DNA of 64,000 nucleotides. Source: Alphaproteobacteria bacterium UBA3612. Lineage in GTDB: Bacteria > Pseudomonadota > Alphaproteobacteria > Sphingomonadales > Sphingomonadaceae. Position numbers and translations under genes: made by a program. Below, piece by piece: positions 1-9,339 of this stretch. The notes below the pieces were generated by a model. That model did not search any database. It saw nothing but the letters and a program-made list of their open reading frames with translations, and was not told the DNA's origin. The stretch spans positions 327,709 through 391,708 of the forward strand of contig DFLT01000005.1 in the NCBI GenBank assembly GCA_002375465.1. Reading direction: 5' to 3'. How positions within the stretch are numbered: the first letter of the stretch is position 1; the number at the start of each line of letters is the position of its first letter.

Positions 1-772
1 GGCTGGAATAGACGATATCCTTTCGCCGCTCCTCCACCTCCACCATCGTTTGCGGCAAATGGCCCCGTGCGGGAAACAGGTCGACCTGAAAGATCAGCGT
101 GTCGCGGCGCGACCGATTCATCACATAACTGAGCGGGGTATTGGAGACGAGGCCGCCGTCCCAATAAAGCTTTCCGTCTATCTCTACCGCAGGCAGGCCG
201 GGCGGCAGCGCGCCGGACGCCATGACGTGTTCCGCCTCTATGCGCATGTCGGACGTGTCGAAAAAGGCGAAATTGCCGGAGTCCACCTGAACCGCCCCCA
301 GGCTGACGCGAATGTCTCCATCGTTCAACCGATCGAAGTCGACAAATTCCAACAAGGTCTGGTGGAGGGCGGAGCTGTCGTAGAAGCTGGTCGCTCCCTC
401 CGCCCCAGGTGCCTGGAAAAACGGCGGGACCAGCCTTGGTTTAAAGAAATGCGGCGCGCCCATGACCAGGCTGCTCCACGTCGCGGTCAACGCCCTGATA
501 TGCTCGCTGAGTGTGTTGGTCCGGGTGGGGAAAAGTTCTGGCAGGCGATTGGTGATCGTCTGCCAGAAATCTCGCAGCTTCGCGACGCGCTGGTCGGGTG
601 GATTTCCCGCGATGATCGCGGAATTGATAGAACCGATGGAAATCCCCGCCAGCCATTGCGGCACCATGTCCGCACCGGCCAGCGCCTCATAGGCGCCCGC
701 CTGATATGAGCCGAGCGCACCACCACCCTGCAGAACGAGTGCGATCTGATCGTGAGAATGCCCCTTTGTCAT
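1..772 (-). CDS. Patatin-like phospholipase, C-terminal part outside window
   Basis: The minus-strand frame opens with ATG at 772 and stays open to the window edge, so about 257 N-terminal residues are visible and the stop codon is missing. All three patatin signatures can be read: the oxyanion-hole glycine run GGGALGSYQAG near residue 12, the nucleophile elbow GISIG near residue 40, and the DGG of the catalytic Asp (DGGLVSN) near residue 210. The family are Ser-Asp dyad lipid acyl hydrolases; in alphaproteobacteria many carry an extra C-terminal domain, which cannot be checked here. Substrate and cellular role are not evident from the sequence. The plus-strand frame over the same bases is its shadow. 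Confidence 0.88.
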   Translation of the reverse strand, partial: MTKGHSHDQIALVLQGGGALGSYQAGAYEALAGADMVPQWLAGISIGSINSAIIAGNPPDQRVAKLRDFWQTITNRLPELFPTRTNTLSEHIRALTATWSSLVMGAPHFFKPRLVPPFFQAPGAEGATSFYDSSALHQTLLEFVDFDRLNDGDIRVSLGAVQVDSGNFAFFDTSDMRIEAEHVMASGALPPGLPAVEIDGKLYWDGGLVSNTPLSYVMNRSRRDTLIFQVDLFPARGHLPQTMVEVEERRKDIVYSS

Positions 773-1066
773 AACCAGCGAACAGACCGGCGAAGCGATC
801 GTTCCGGCCCGGAACCGCGGCATTTGTGCCGGGCCGCGAAGGGGCACAGAAGCTAACCGGACACCCGCGTGGCGCGAACCGGACAGACCCGAACCGGACA
901 AACCGCACATTCCTGCGTGCGTGCGCGCGCGGCCACATGCGCGAATCTAAGGTCGACGATGGGATGGAACAGCAGCGAAAATGTGGAATTATTTCCTATT
1001 TCGCAACCGACACCGGAATCAAACTGTCGATTTATCCTACAGCGTGTTTTTTCGGTACCGCCATCT
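773..1066. other. Intergenic region with short repeats
   Basis: These 294 bases separate the start of the patatin gene from the stop of the helicase gene. No convincing ORF is present. The region holds three copies of AACCGGACA at 855-863, 877-885 and 892-900, a GC-only inverted repeat (ggcccgg / ccgggcc) around 814-843, and an alternating TGCGTGCGTGCGCGCGCG tract near 914-930. The patatin promoter should lie here, but no clear -35/-10 pair was recognised. Confidence 0.4.
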
Positions 1067-3343
1067 TCATGCGCCGGCCGGCTCGACGAAGCTGTCCAAC
1101 ACACGCTTGCTGCCGGCCTTGTCGAACGAGATTTCCAGCTTGTTCCCCTCAATGCCGACGATCTCGCCATTGCCGAATTTCTGATGAAAGACGCGCTGGC
1201 CGATTTTCAGGTCGGTGCGGGCGCGCTGGCCGACGGTTACGCTGACGGGTTTCGATTCTATCTGATGCGTACCGCGCGGCGCCTTTCCCATGGCGGCGGC
1301 GCGTTGCCAGCCCGGACCCCTGGTGCCGCGGCGCTCCACCTTTGCAAAGGGGTCCGCATCGTCGAGGGCGGCCCGCCACAGGCTGGCGCCGCCCGACATC
1401 GTGGTTTCCTGGTCGACATGATCCTCCGGCAGTTCGGCGACGAAGCGGCTGGGGATGCTGGACGTCCACTGACCATAGATGCGGCGATTGGCGGCGTGGG
1501 TAATCTGTGCGCGCTGTTTTGCGCGGGTAATGCCGACATAGGCAAGGCGGCGTTCCTCCTCCAGGCTCTTCGTGCCGCCCTCGTCCAGACTGCGCTGCGA
1601 GGGGAATACCCCCTCCTCCCAGCCGACGAGGAAAACATGGTCATATTCCAGCCCCTTGGCAGCGTGCAGTGTCATGATGGTCACCTTCGGCTCTTCCCGC
1701 GCGGCATCGTTTTCCATGACGAGCGCGACATGCTCCAGGAAGCTTTCCATGGAGTCGAAATCTTCCATGGCGCGGGTCAGCTCGTTCAGGTTTTCGACCC
1801 GGCCCTGCGCCTCCGCGCTGCGGTCGGCCTGCCACATGGCGATATAGCCGGATTCCTCCAATATGATTCGCGCCAGTTCCGCGTGAGGCAGGGTGCTTAA
1901 TTGCTCGCGCCAGCGGCGGAAATCCTCGACCAGCTGGGCCAGCGCCTTGCGCCCGGCGCCGGGCAGATCGTTGGTCTGAACGATCCGCCCGGCCGCCACG
2001 GATAGCGGGACGCCTTCCGCGCGGGCCAGCTGGTGGACCTTTGCAATGCTCTTGTCGCCGAGGCCGCGCTTTGGCGTATTGACGATGCGTTCAAAGGCAA
2101 GATCGTCGGCTGGCTGGGCGAGCACGCGAAAATAGGCCAGCGCGTCGCGGATCTCCGCCCGCTCATAAAAGCGGAAGCCGCCGACGATGCGGTAGGGCAG
2201 CCCGATATAGATGAAGCGATCCTCGAACTCCCGCGTCTGGAACTGGGCGCGGACGAGAATGGCCACATCGTCCAGAGAGACGCCGCGGCGTTGCAGGGCT
2301 TCTATGTCTTCACCGACACGGCGTGCCTCCTCCGGCCCGTCCCATACGCCGACGATCTTGACCGGCGAACCGGCGTCGTCCTCTGTCCAGAGGGTTTTGC
2401 CGAGACGGCCGGAATTACGGGAGATGAGGCCACCCGCCGCCGCGAGGATATTGCCGGTGGAGCGGTAATTCTGCTCCAGCTTCACGACGGTGGCGTCCTC
2501 GAAATCCTTGTCGAAGCGCAGGATGTTCGCGACCTCTGCCCCGCGCCAGGAATAGATGGACTGGTCATCGTCGCCGACGACGCAAATGTTGCGATGTCCC
2601 TGTGCCATAAGGCGCAGCCAGAGATATTGGACGGTGTTGGTGTCCTGATATTCGTCGACCAGAATGTAGCGGAAACGCTGCTGATATTCCCGCAGCACAT
2701 CGGGGTGGCGGCGAAAGATCGTCAGCGGCGCGAGCAGCAGATCGCCGAAATCGGCCGCGTTCAGCTCCCGCAGGCGGGCCTGATAGGCGGTGTATAGCTG
2801 GGCGCCCTTGCCATCGGCATAGGCATAGCTTTCCTCTCGCGGCAAATCGGCGGGGTTCAGGCCGCCATTTTTCCACCTGTCGATCAGGCCGCCGAGCATC
2901 TTCGCCGGCCAGCGCTTTTCATCCACGCCGGCATCGCGGATCAGCTGTTTCAACAGGCGCAGCTGATCGTCCGTGTCGAGGATGGTGAAATTGGATTGCA
3001 GCCCGGCCAGCTCCGCATGTTTTCTGAGCATGCGGGCGCCGATGGAGTGAAACGTGCCGAGGTATCGCAGCCCCTCTACCATGTCGCCAATCATCGCGCG
3101 CATGCGTTCCCGCATTTCGCGCGCGGCCTTGTTTGTGAACGTCACGGCGAGGATCTCGGACGGCCATGCGCGCTGTGTGTAGATGATATGCGAGAGGCGC
3201 GCCGTCAGCGCCCGCGTCTTGCCCGTGCCTGCACCGGCCAGCATCAGGACCGGCCCCTCCGTCGTCAGGACCGCCTCCCGCTGTGGCGGATTGAGACCGT
3301 CCATATAGGCTGGCTCGGCGTTTTCTGGGGCAGGAACGGTCAT
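1067..3343 (-). CDS. uvrD: UvrD/PcrA-family ATP-dependent DNA helicase
   Basis: This 758-residue superfamily 1A 3'-5' helicase acts in nucleotide excision repair, mismatch repair and removal of stalled RNA polymerase. The Walker A box AGAGTGKT is near residue 36, motif II/III appears as GDDDQSIYSWRGA, motif V as TLHAAKGLEYDHVF, and motif VI as RRLAYVGITRAKQ. The last 50 residues (KIGQRVFHQKFGNGEI) form the Tudor-like tail found in PcrA/UvrD that contacts RNA polymerase. An upstream start at 3415 is possible, but the ATG at 3343 gives the family-like N terminus MTVPAPENAEP followed by LNPPQREAV. The gene follows rsmD on the same strand with an 81-bp gap. Length is normal for the family. Confidence 0.95.
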   Translation of the reverse strand: MTVPAPENAEPAYMDGLNPPQREAVLTTEGPVLMLAGAGTGKTRALTARLSHIIYTQRAWPSEILAVTFTNKAAREMRERMRAMIGDMVEGLRYLGTFHSIGARMLRKHAELAGLQSNFTILDTDDQLRLLKQLIRDAGVDEKRWPAKMLGGLIDRWKNGGLNPADLPREESYAYADGKGAQLYTAYQARLRELNAADFGDLLLAPLTIFRRHPDVLREYQQRFRYILVDEYQDTNTVQYLWLRLMAQGHRNICVVGDDDQSIYSWRGAEVANILRFDKDFEDATVVKLEQNYRSTGNILAAAGGLISRNSGRLGKTLWTEDDAGSPVKIVGVWDGPEEARRVGEDIEALQRRGVSLDDVAILVRAQFQTREFEDRFIYIGLPYRIVGGFRFYERAEIRDALAYFRVLAQPADDLAFERIVNTPKRGLGDKSIAKVHQLARAEGVPLSVAAGRIVQTNDLPGAGRKALAQLVEDFRRWREQLSTLPHAELARIILEESGYIAMWQADRSAEAQGRVENLNELTRAMEDFDSMESFLEHVALVMENDAAREEPKVTIMTLHAAKGLEYDHVFLVGWEEGVFPSQRSLDEGGTKSLEEERRLAYVGITRAKQRAQITHAANRRIYGQWTSSIPSRFVAELPEDHVDQETTMSGGASLWRAALDDADPFAKVERRGTRGPGWQRAAAMGKAPRGTHQIESKPVSVTVGQRARTDLKIGQRVFHQKFGNGEIVGIEGNKLEISFDKAGSKRVLDSFVEPAGA

Positions 3344-3424
3344 GCTGATAAAGTGGGTCCGGTCGGGCAGGGGGTCAACTCGGCGGCATAGAACACAGCG
3401 CGAACGCAGCGACAATGCGCGAAA

Positions 3425-3964
3425 TCAGCCCGGTGCGCGCAGCAATGTGATCTTTGCCTTGCCATAGGCCTTTTCAGCGACGGTCGTCAGGTCGCCATGT
3501 TCCAAAACCTCCGCGCGTGATGTTTCGACAGCGAGCCAGGCATCGGGCGCCAGCCAGTCGCCGGTGGTCAGAGCGTGCAGCGTCGGCGCACTGGCGCCGC
3601 TATCATAAGGGGCATCGAGAAAGACGAGATCGAAGCGGCGCGGGGCAACCGCCGGACGCGTGGCGTCGCGCTGCAGCACGTCCGCGTCGGCGCCCAGGCG
3701 CGCGATATTCTGCTGCAGCAGGCGCACCGCCGCGGCATCGCGCTCTATAAACAGCGCGTGTGCCGCTCCGCGCGACAGCGCCTCCAGCCCGAGCGCGCCA
3801 GTGCCTGCGAAAAGATCGAGCACCTGCATATCGGCGAAGGAGCCGATGCGGCTGGCCAGCATGGAAAACAGCGCCTCACGCGCGCGGGCGGAGGTGGGCC
3901 GGGTGGCCAGACCCTCCGGTGCGAGGAGGGGTCTGCCGCGCCATTTTCCCGCGATGATCCGCAC
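3425..3964 (-). CDS. rsmD: 16S rRNA (guanine966-N2)-methyltransferase
   Basis: A 179-residue class I SAM methyltransferase that methylates G966 of 16S rRNA. The N terminus MRIIAGKWRGRPL followed by RPTSARAREALF is diagnostic of RsmD, and the SAM-binding motif I reads VLDLFAGTGALGLEALSRG near residue 48. The start is a GTG at 3964, backed by a strong GGAGGGG ribosome site that overlaps the stop codon of the upstream pseudouridine synthase, so the two are probably translationally linked. The catalytic motif IV, normally (D/N)PP(Y/F), reads LDAPYDSG here, with Ala in place of the first Pro. Pairing with a pseudouridine synthase fits a ribosome-modification operon. Confidence 0.93.
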   Translation of the reverse strand: MRIIAGKWRGRPLLAPEGLATRPTSARAREALFSMLASRIGSFADMQVLDLFAGTGALGLEALSRGAAHALFIERDAAAVRLLQQNIARLGADADVLQRDATRPAVAPRRFDLVFLDAPYDSGASAPTLHALTTGDWLAPDAWLAVETSRAEVLEHGDLTTVAEKAYGKAKITLLRAPG

Positions 3965-3982
3965 TCTGCCTTCGCCCCTCCG

Positions 3983-4765
3983 TCAGGGACGCCAGGGCGC
4001 TGCGGCCGGGTCCACAGCCGAATCGGCGTCACCTTCGGCCTTGCCGCGCGTTGACTCCCACGCTGCCTGAACAGCCTGCTGGTTCAATTGCGCGATCTGG
4101 CCGACGGGCAGATCCTCTAGCTCGAAAGGGCCATAGCCGGTGCGAATCAGGCGCGCGACCTGCAGGTCCAGATATTCCATGACGCGCCGGATTTCACGAT
4201 TCTTTCCCTCCGTCAGGGCGACGGACAACCAGGCATATTTGCCCGACTTTCGATCCAGATTCGCCTCTATGGAGCGGTAGCGGACGCCTTCTATAGTGAC
4301 GCCGTCCGCCAGATGTTCGAGCGAATCCTGATGCACGTCGCCAAAGACGCGGACGCGGTAGCGCCGCTCCACGCCGTGTTTCGGCAATTCGAGCGCGCGC
4401 TTCAATTCGCCGTCATTGGTAAAGATCAGCAGCCCCTCCGTATTATAGTCGAGGCGACCGACGGTGAGGAGGCGCGGCAGGTCGGGCGGCAGCAGGTCGT
4501 ACACCGTTTTCCGCCCCTTCGGATCCTGCCCGGTGGTCAGGCAGCCGGCGGGCTTGTGGAACAGCCACAAGGAGGTATTTCGTTTCTGCTGCAATGGTTT
4601 GCCGTCCAGCGTGACGCCGCTTAACGATGTCAGGTTAAGGGCGGGGGATGTCAGCACCTTGCCATTGCGGGCGACGCGGCCCTCCGCGATCATGCGCTCT
4701 ACCTCTCGCCGCGAGCCGGCGCCCGTGCGGGCCATTAATTTTGCAATGCGTTCACCGTCAGACAT
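3983..4765 (-). CDS. rluB: RluB/RsuA-type rRNA pseudouridine synthase
   Basis: A 260-residue protein with an N-terminal S4 RNA-binding domain (ERIAKLMARTGAGSRREVE) and an RsuA/RluB/E/F catalytic domain. The catalytic aspartate lies in the signature VGRLDYNTEGLLIFTNDGEL around residue 110, and the family motif GKNREIRRVME follows near residue 190. The enzyme isomerises a uridine in 23S rRNA; RluB of Escherichia coli makes pseudouridine 2605, and assignment to RluB rather than another RsuA-like member is inference. The start at 4765 was chosen because the S4 domain begins at once; the frame is open further upstream across the tRNA but without homology. It is followed after 18 bp by rsmD. Confidence 0.9.
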   Translation of the reverse strand: MSDGERIAKLMARTGAGSRREVERMIAEGRVARNGKVLTSPALNLTSLSGVTLDGKPLQQKRNTSLWLFHKPAGCLTTGQDPKGRKTVYDLLPPDLPRLLTVGRLDYNTEGLLIFTNDGELKRALELPKHGVERRYRVRVFGDVHQDSLEHLADGVTIEGVRYRSIEANLDRKSGKYAWLSVALTEGKNREIRRVMEYLDLQVARLIRTGYGPFELEDLPVGQIAQLNQQAVQAAWESTRGKAEGDADSAVDPAAAPWRP

Positions 4766-4815
4766 GATTTGATCCCTACGCCCAAACGCCGTATCACGCC
4801 ACCTGCCGATGGCAG

Positions 4816-4900
4816 GCCCCCGTGGCGGAATTGGTAGACGCGCTCGACTCAAAATCGAGTTCCTACGGGATTGCCGGTTCGATTCCGGCCGGGGGTACCA
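4816..4900 (+). tRNA. tRNA-Leu (anticodon CAA)
   Basis: An 85-nt tRNA with encoded CCA. The acceptor stem GCCCCCG pairs with CGGGGGT, the anticodon stem CTCGA/TCGAG encloses the loop CTCAAAA (anticodon CAA), a long class II variable arm follows as expected for leucine, and the T arm contains GGTTCGATTCC. It lies between the divergent pseudouridine synthase gene and the DsbA-like lipoprotein gene. Confidence 0.97.
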
Positions 4901-4990
4901 GAATGCGCGGCGCGCCCGTGTCTGGACGAGTGCGCCGGACGTCCTTATTGTCCACCAGAAATCGTGTCCAAGCCAGGGGTGACCCACCAA

Positions 4991-5755
4991 ATGTTGAAAT
5001 TTCTGACGAAGTCCGTCGCCCCGATCGCGATTGTCGCGGCCCTTGCCGCGTGCGGTGAAGCAAATGACGGCGCCGCCACGGCGCCGACGGCGGGGGGCGA
5101 TGCATCCGGTAGCGCCGCCGCAGCGCAGACAGGCGCGTCGGCCGAGAAGAGCTGGGTACGGACGATGACGAAAACCGCGGAGGGCGGATATCGCATCGGC
5201 AATCCGGACGCGCCGGTGAAGCTGGTAGAGTTCGGTTCGCTGAGCTGTTCGCACTGCGCCACCTTCCACGAAGAGGCGATGCAGGAACTGAAGGGCGAGT
5301 ATATCGCGTCGGGCGACGTGTCGTATGAATTGCGGACGTTCGTCCTCAATCCGCCTGATCTGCTGGCGACGCTGCTGGCGCGGTGTTCCACTCCCGAAGC
5401 CTTCTTCGCATTGTCAGATGCGTTCTTTGAGAATCAGCAAAGCTGGTTCGAGCCGTTCACCCAGCTGACCGAAGCGCAGCAAAATGAGCTGCAGTCGATG
5501 GATCCGAAAGCGGGCCGCGTTCGCTTTGCGGAAATGGGCGAACTGGACGAATTCGTTCGCGCGCGTGGCATTCCGGCATCGAAATTCCGGTCCTGCATCG
5601 ATGACGAATCGGGCCTGGAGGAACTGGACGGTATTCGGCAGTCCGCCATTGAGGACTATGAGCTGACCGGAACACCTACCTTTGTCCTGAACGGTGAGCG
5701 CATCGATGCGAACCGTTGGGATCAGGTGAAAACGGCGATCGACGGAGCGCTGTAG
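4991..5755 (+). CDS. DsbA-family thioredoxin-fold lipoprotein
   Basis: A 254-residue protein with a lipoprotein signal ending in VAALAAC (lipobox LAAC, Cys near residue 18), a low-complexity Ala/Gly/Thr linker, then a DsbA-like fold. The redox motif is CSHC in GSLSCSHCATFHEE and the cis-proline loop is GTPTFVLNG near the C terminus. Such proteins act as periplasmic thiol oxidoreductases or, in the DsbA/BdbD group, as disulfide donors. The start at 4991 is supported by the immediate signal peptide MLKFLTKSV and an AGGGG sequence upstream. It is followed by smc after 46 bp. The redox partner is unknown. Confidence 0.9.
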   Translation: MLKFLTKSVAPIAIVAALAACGEANDGAATAPTAGGDASGSAAAAQTGASAEKSWVRTMTKTAEGGYRIGNPDAPVKLVEFGSLSCSHCATFHEEAMQELKGEYIASGDVSYELRTFVLNPPDLLATLLARCSTPEAFFALSDAFFENQQSWFEPFTQLTEAQQNELQSMDPKAGRVRFAEMGELDEFVRARGIPASKFRSCIDDESGLEELDGIRQSAIEDYELTGTPTFVLNGERIDANRWDQVKTAIDGAL

Positions 5756-5801
5756 GACGGCGGATGCAGGCAAGCCCCCCGATCCCCTGGGCTGACAGCC
5801 G

Positions 5802-8800
5802 GTGAAATTCCGGCGCCTGCGCGTTTCTGGCTTCAAGTCGTTCGTCGACCCCGCGGAACTGCGTATAGAGGAGGGGCTGACGGGTGTCGTCGGGCCCAAT
5901 GGTTGCGGCAAATCCAATTTGCTGGAAGCGATCAGGTGGGTCATGGGCGAAAGTTCGCCCAAAAGCCTGCGCGGCGGCGGCATGGAGGATGTCATCTTTG
6001 CCGGTACGGACCGCCGGCCCAGCCGCGACGTTGCGGAAGTGCAACTGAAACTGGACAATTCGGCCCGCAAGGCCCCCGCCCAGTTCAACGAATCCGACGA
6101 AATCGACGTCAGCCGCCATATCGAGCGCGGCCTGGGCAGCGCCTATCGCATCAACGGACGCGATGTGCGGCAAAAGGATGTGCAATTGCTGTTCGCGGAC
6201 GCCGCAACAGGCGCGCATTCCCCCGCCCTTGTCAGCCAGAATCGCATCGGCGCGATCATCAGTGCGAAACCGCAGGACCGGCGGCAGCTGCTTGAAGAAG
6301 CCGCGGGCATTTCCGGGCTGCACGTGCGCCGCAAGGATGCCGAGCAGCGCCTGAAGGCAGCGGAAACCAATCTGCACCGGTTGTCGGACTTGCTGAGCAC
6401 AATGGAGGCGCAGGCCGCGTCGCTGCGCCGGCAAGCGCGCGCAGCCGAACGATATCAGCAAATATCGGAGCGCATCGCCCTGGCGGAGGGGATGCTGCTA
6501 TTTGCCAAATGGCGGTCTGCCAAGGCGGATGCCGATGCAGCGCGTGAAGAACTGAACGGGCTGGCCCGCAAAGTAGACAATGCGGTTCGCGATTCGGCGC
6601 GGCTGACGGCGCTGCAGGAGGAAGCGAAGTCCGGCCTGCCGGCGCTGCGCGCTGCGGAAGCGCACGCCGCCGCCGAGTTGCAGGCGCTGGCCCACCGGGC
6701 GGACACGCTGACGGCGGAATTGCGAGATGTCGAACGGCGGCAGCGGGAGACGGAGGTCGCCATTCGTACCGCCGAAGCCGATATCGAACGGGAGGGGGAG
6801 GCGCACGCCGATGCACAGTCGGCCATGGCGCGGCTGGTCGCGGAGCGGGGGGAAATCGAGGCGCAGCTGGACGAAAACAGGGCCGCCATTCCAGAGGCCG
6901 AGGAGCGGGTTGCGCAGCTGGAGGCAGGCGCCGCCGAGAAAGAGGCGGCGCTGAGCGAGGCACTGGCCGCGCATGCGGATGCCCGTGCCCGGCGCCAAGC
7001 GGCAGTGGCGGCGGCATCGGCGGCGACGGACCGGCTGAAGCGGGCGGACCAGGATGTGGCGAAGGCGGCGGAAGCCTTGTCTGCTCTGGCACCGGTGGAG
7101 GCGCTGGTCGCCGAACAGGAAGAGGTCGAGCAGAAGCGTGTGAGTGCGGAGGCGGCGCTTTCCTCCGCTATCAGCGAGATCGAAACTGCTGAGGCCGCGC
7201 GGGAAAGCCGGGAAGCCGAAAAAGAGGATGCGCAGGCTGAGCTGGCGGCGGCACGCGCGAAATTGAGCGCGTTGCAGGCTGAACGGGATAGTCTGCAGCG
7301 TTTGACCCGCAGCGAGGAGAGTGCCGCGACGGCGCCGTTGATCGATGCCGTCATGGTCGCGGAAGGATATGAAGCCGCCTTCGCCGCTGCGTTTGCGCAT
7401 GTGGCGCAGGCGGATCTGGGAGAGGCGGCGCGGCTGCAATGGCGTTCGCCCGGAAATGCGGCAGATGACCCTGTGTTGCCGTCATTTGCCCATCCGCTGG
7501 CCAAGCATGTCGATGCGCCGGAGCAACTCGCGCGTCGCCTGGCGCAGATCGGTGTCATCGACGAAGCCCCCGCGCCAGCAATTGTCGCCCAGCTGGCAGC
7601 GGGGCAGTCGCTGGTAATGCGCGATGGCAGATTATGGCGATGGGACGGTCTGGTCGCCGCGCCTGACGACAGCGATGACACGGCGGGCCTGCTGGCGCGG
7701 AGAAACCGCCTGAAGGTGCTGGAGCAGGCTTTGCCCGGCGCGGAACAGACCGAAGTTGACGCAACTGCGAAGGTAGAAGCCTTGCGGGCCGATCTGGCTG
7801 AAATGGCCGATGCAATTGCCGCCGCACGCCGCGCCCGCGTCGATGCCGAACAGGCCCGCAGTGCGGCAGGTAGTCGCCTGGCGCAGCTGGAGGGGAAGAT
7901 CGAGCGCGCCCGGGCACAGGCCGATGCCGCAGAGGACCGGCACCAAAGGGCGCTGACCGAAAAAGATGAAGCCGCAAATGCCGCGTCGAGCGCATCGGCG
8001 GCGGTGGAGGCGTTGCCCGGTCTGGATGGGCTGGCAATCGCCGCGGAGGAGGCACGCCGCGCCTCTGAATCGCTGCGCGCGAAGCTGGCCCAGTCCCGCG
8101 CCGACCATGTCACCCTGCTGCGTGGCCTTTCCGGCGGGGAGGCGCGCCTGAACGCCATTGCCGCGGAAAGTGCCGACTGGACGCGCCGCCTGGAAACCAG
8201 CGGCGCGCAGACGGATGCGCTCGCGGAGCGGCTGAATTCCGCACGCGAGACGCTGGCAACGCTTGCCGCACGACCGCCGGAGATCGAGGCGGCGCAGGTC
8301 GAGCTGACGGGGGAGCGGCAGGCTGCAGAGGCGCGGCGGCAGCAGGCGGCGGACGTGCTGGCGCAGGCAGAACGTGCGGCATCGCTGTACGATACAGATG
8401 CACGCGAGGCGGCCGAGCTGATGGCGGAACTGAAGGAAAGCCGTGGCCGCATCGAGGCACAGGCCGAAAACCACGATCAGCGGCGGATGGAATTCGCGCG
8501 TACCGCGGCTGAGAAATTTCGCGGCCCCCCACATATCCTGCCCGCAAAACTGGGGTTCGACGAGGATGAGGTCGACGATCAGGAGACCGTGTCAGCAGCG
8601 CTGTCGAAACTGCAGACGGAGCGGGAGCGCATGGGACCGGTCAATCTGCGCGCCGAGACCGAACTGGCGGAGATACGCGGGGAGCTGGACGCGTCCAATG
8701 CGGAGAGCGAGGACCTGCATGCGGCGATCGCACGCCTGCGCGGGTCCATCGGGGCGCTGAACCGCGAAGGCCGGGCACGCCTGCTGACCGCGTTCGAAGA

Positions 8801-9257
8801 GGTCGACCGGCATTTCCGCAGCCTGTTCAGCGGGCTGTTCGGTGGCGGTGAAGCGCGGCTGGAGCTGGTTGAATCCGACGATCCATTGCAGGCCGGCCTG
8901 GAAATCATGGCGCAGCCACCGGGAAAGAAATTACAGTCGATGAGCCTTTTGTCGGGCGGCGAACAGGCATTGACCGCCGTTGCGCTGATCTTTGCAATCT
9001 TTCTGACCAATCCCGCGCCCATCTGCGTGCTGGACGAAGTGGATGCGCCGCTGGATGATGCGAATATCGAACGATTCTGCGATTTGCTGGACCGTATGAC
9101 CACGCTGACCAACACGCGGTTCCTGATCGTCACGCATAATGCGGTCACGATGAGCCGCATGCACCGTCTATACGGTGTGACCATGGCGGAGCGGGGCGTC
9201 AGCCAGCTGGTCAGCGTCGATCTGGGCGGGGCGGAGACCCTGCTGGCGGCGGAATAG
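5802..9257 (+). CDS. smc: Chromosome segregation protein SMC
   Basis: A 1151-residue structural-maintenance-of-chromosomes ATPase of normal bacterial length. The N-terminal Walker A is VGPNGCGKSN near residue 32. Two long Ala/Glu/Arg-rich coiled coils flank a hinge around residues 500-640, and the C-terminal head carries the signature LLSGGEQALTA and Walker B CVLDEVDAPLDD. The protein forms a dimer that with ScpA and ScpB compacts and segregates chromosomes; scpA and scpB are not in this window. The start is GTG at 5802, directly before KFRRLRVSGFKSF, the expected start of the head domain. Repetitive coding of the coiled coil explains the very long open frame on the opposite strand. Confidence 0.97.
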   Translation: MKFRRLRVSGFKSFVDPAELRIEEGLTGVVGPNGCGKSNLLEAIRWVMGESSPKSLRGGGMEDVIFAGTDRRPSRDVAEVQLKLDNSARKAPAQFNESDEIDVSRHIERGLGSAYRINGRDVRQKDVQLLFADAATGAHSPALVSQNRIGAIISAKPQDRRQLLEEAAGISGLHVRRKDAEQRLKAAETNLHRLSDLLSTMEAQAASLRRQARAAERYQQISERIALAEGMLLFAKWRSAKADADAAREELNGLARKVDNAVRDSARLTALQEEAKSGLPALRAAEAHAAAELQALAHRADTLTAELRDVERRQRETEVAIRTAEADIEREGEAHADAQSAMARLVAERGEIEAQLDENRAAIPEAEERVAQLEAGAAEKEAALSEALAAHADARARRQAAVAAASAATDRLKRADQDVAKAAEALSALAPVEALVAEQEEVEQKRVSAEAALSSAISEIETAEAARESREAEKEDAQAELAAARAKLSALQAERDSLQRLTRSEESAATAPLIDAVMVAEGYEAAFAAAFAHVAQADLGEAARLQWRSPGNAADDPVLPSFAHPLAKHVDAPEQLARRLAQIGVIDEAPAPAIVAQLAAGQSLVMRDGRLWRWDGLVAAPDDSDDTAGLLARRNRLKVLEQALPGAEQTEVDATAKVEALRADLAEMADAIAAARRARVDAEQARSAAGSRLAQLEGKIERARAQADAAEDRHQRALTEKDEAANAASSASAAVEALPGLDGLAIAAEEARRASESLRAKLAQSRADHVTLLRGLSGGEARLNAIAAESADWTRRLETSGAQTDALAERLNSARETLATLAARPPEIEAAQVELTGERQAAEARRQQAADVLAQAERAASLYDTDAREAAELMAELKESRGRIEAQAENHDQRRMEFARTAAEKFRGPPHILPAKLGFDEDEVDDQETVSAALSKLQTERERMGPVNLRAETELAEIRGELDASNAESEDLHAAIARLRGSIGALNREGRARLLTAFEEVDRHFRSLFSGLFGGGEARLELVESDDPLQAGLEIMAQPPGKKLQSMSLLSGGEQALTAVALIFAIFLTNPAPICVLDEVDAPLDDANIERFCDLLDRMTTLTNTRFLIVTHNAVTMSRMHRLYGVTMAERGVSQLVSVDLGGAETLLAAE

Positions 9258-9339
9258 AGCCACAGGCTGCGCCAGCTTGAAAAGGCGCGGAACCTTCCTA
9301 CTTCAACTACTTGACCGAATAAGACCGGGAAAGCGAAAG

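Noticed and set aside
50..709. 219-codon plus-strand frame at the window start
   Set aside because: It is the shadow of the patatin-like gene, whose three catalytic motifs are clear on the minus strand.
869..1900. 343-codon plus-strand frame opposite the helicase gene
   Set aside because: It overlaps the UvrD C terminus in antisense and has no recognisable domain; the minus-strand helicase motifs decide.
6455..8452. 665-codon minus-strand frame opposite smc
   Set aside because: It is a Ser/Ala/Arg-rich shadow of the SMC coiled coil, with no start context or family.
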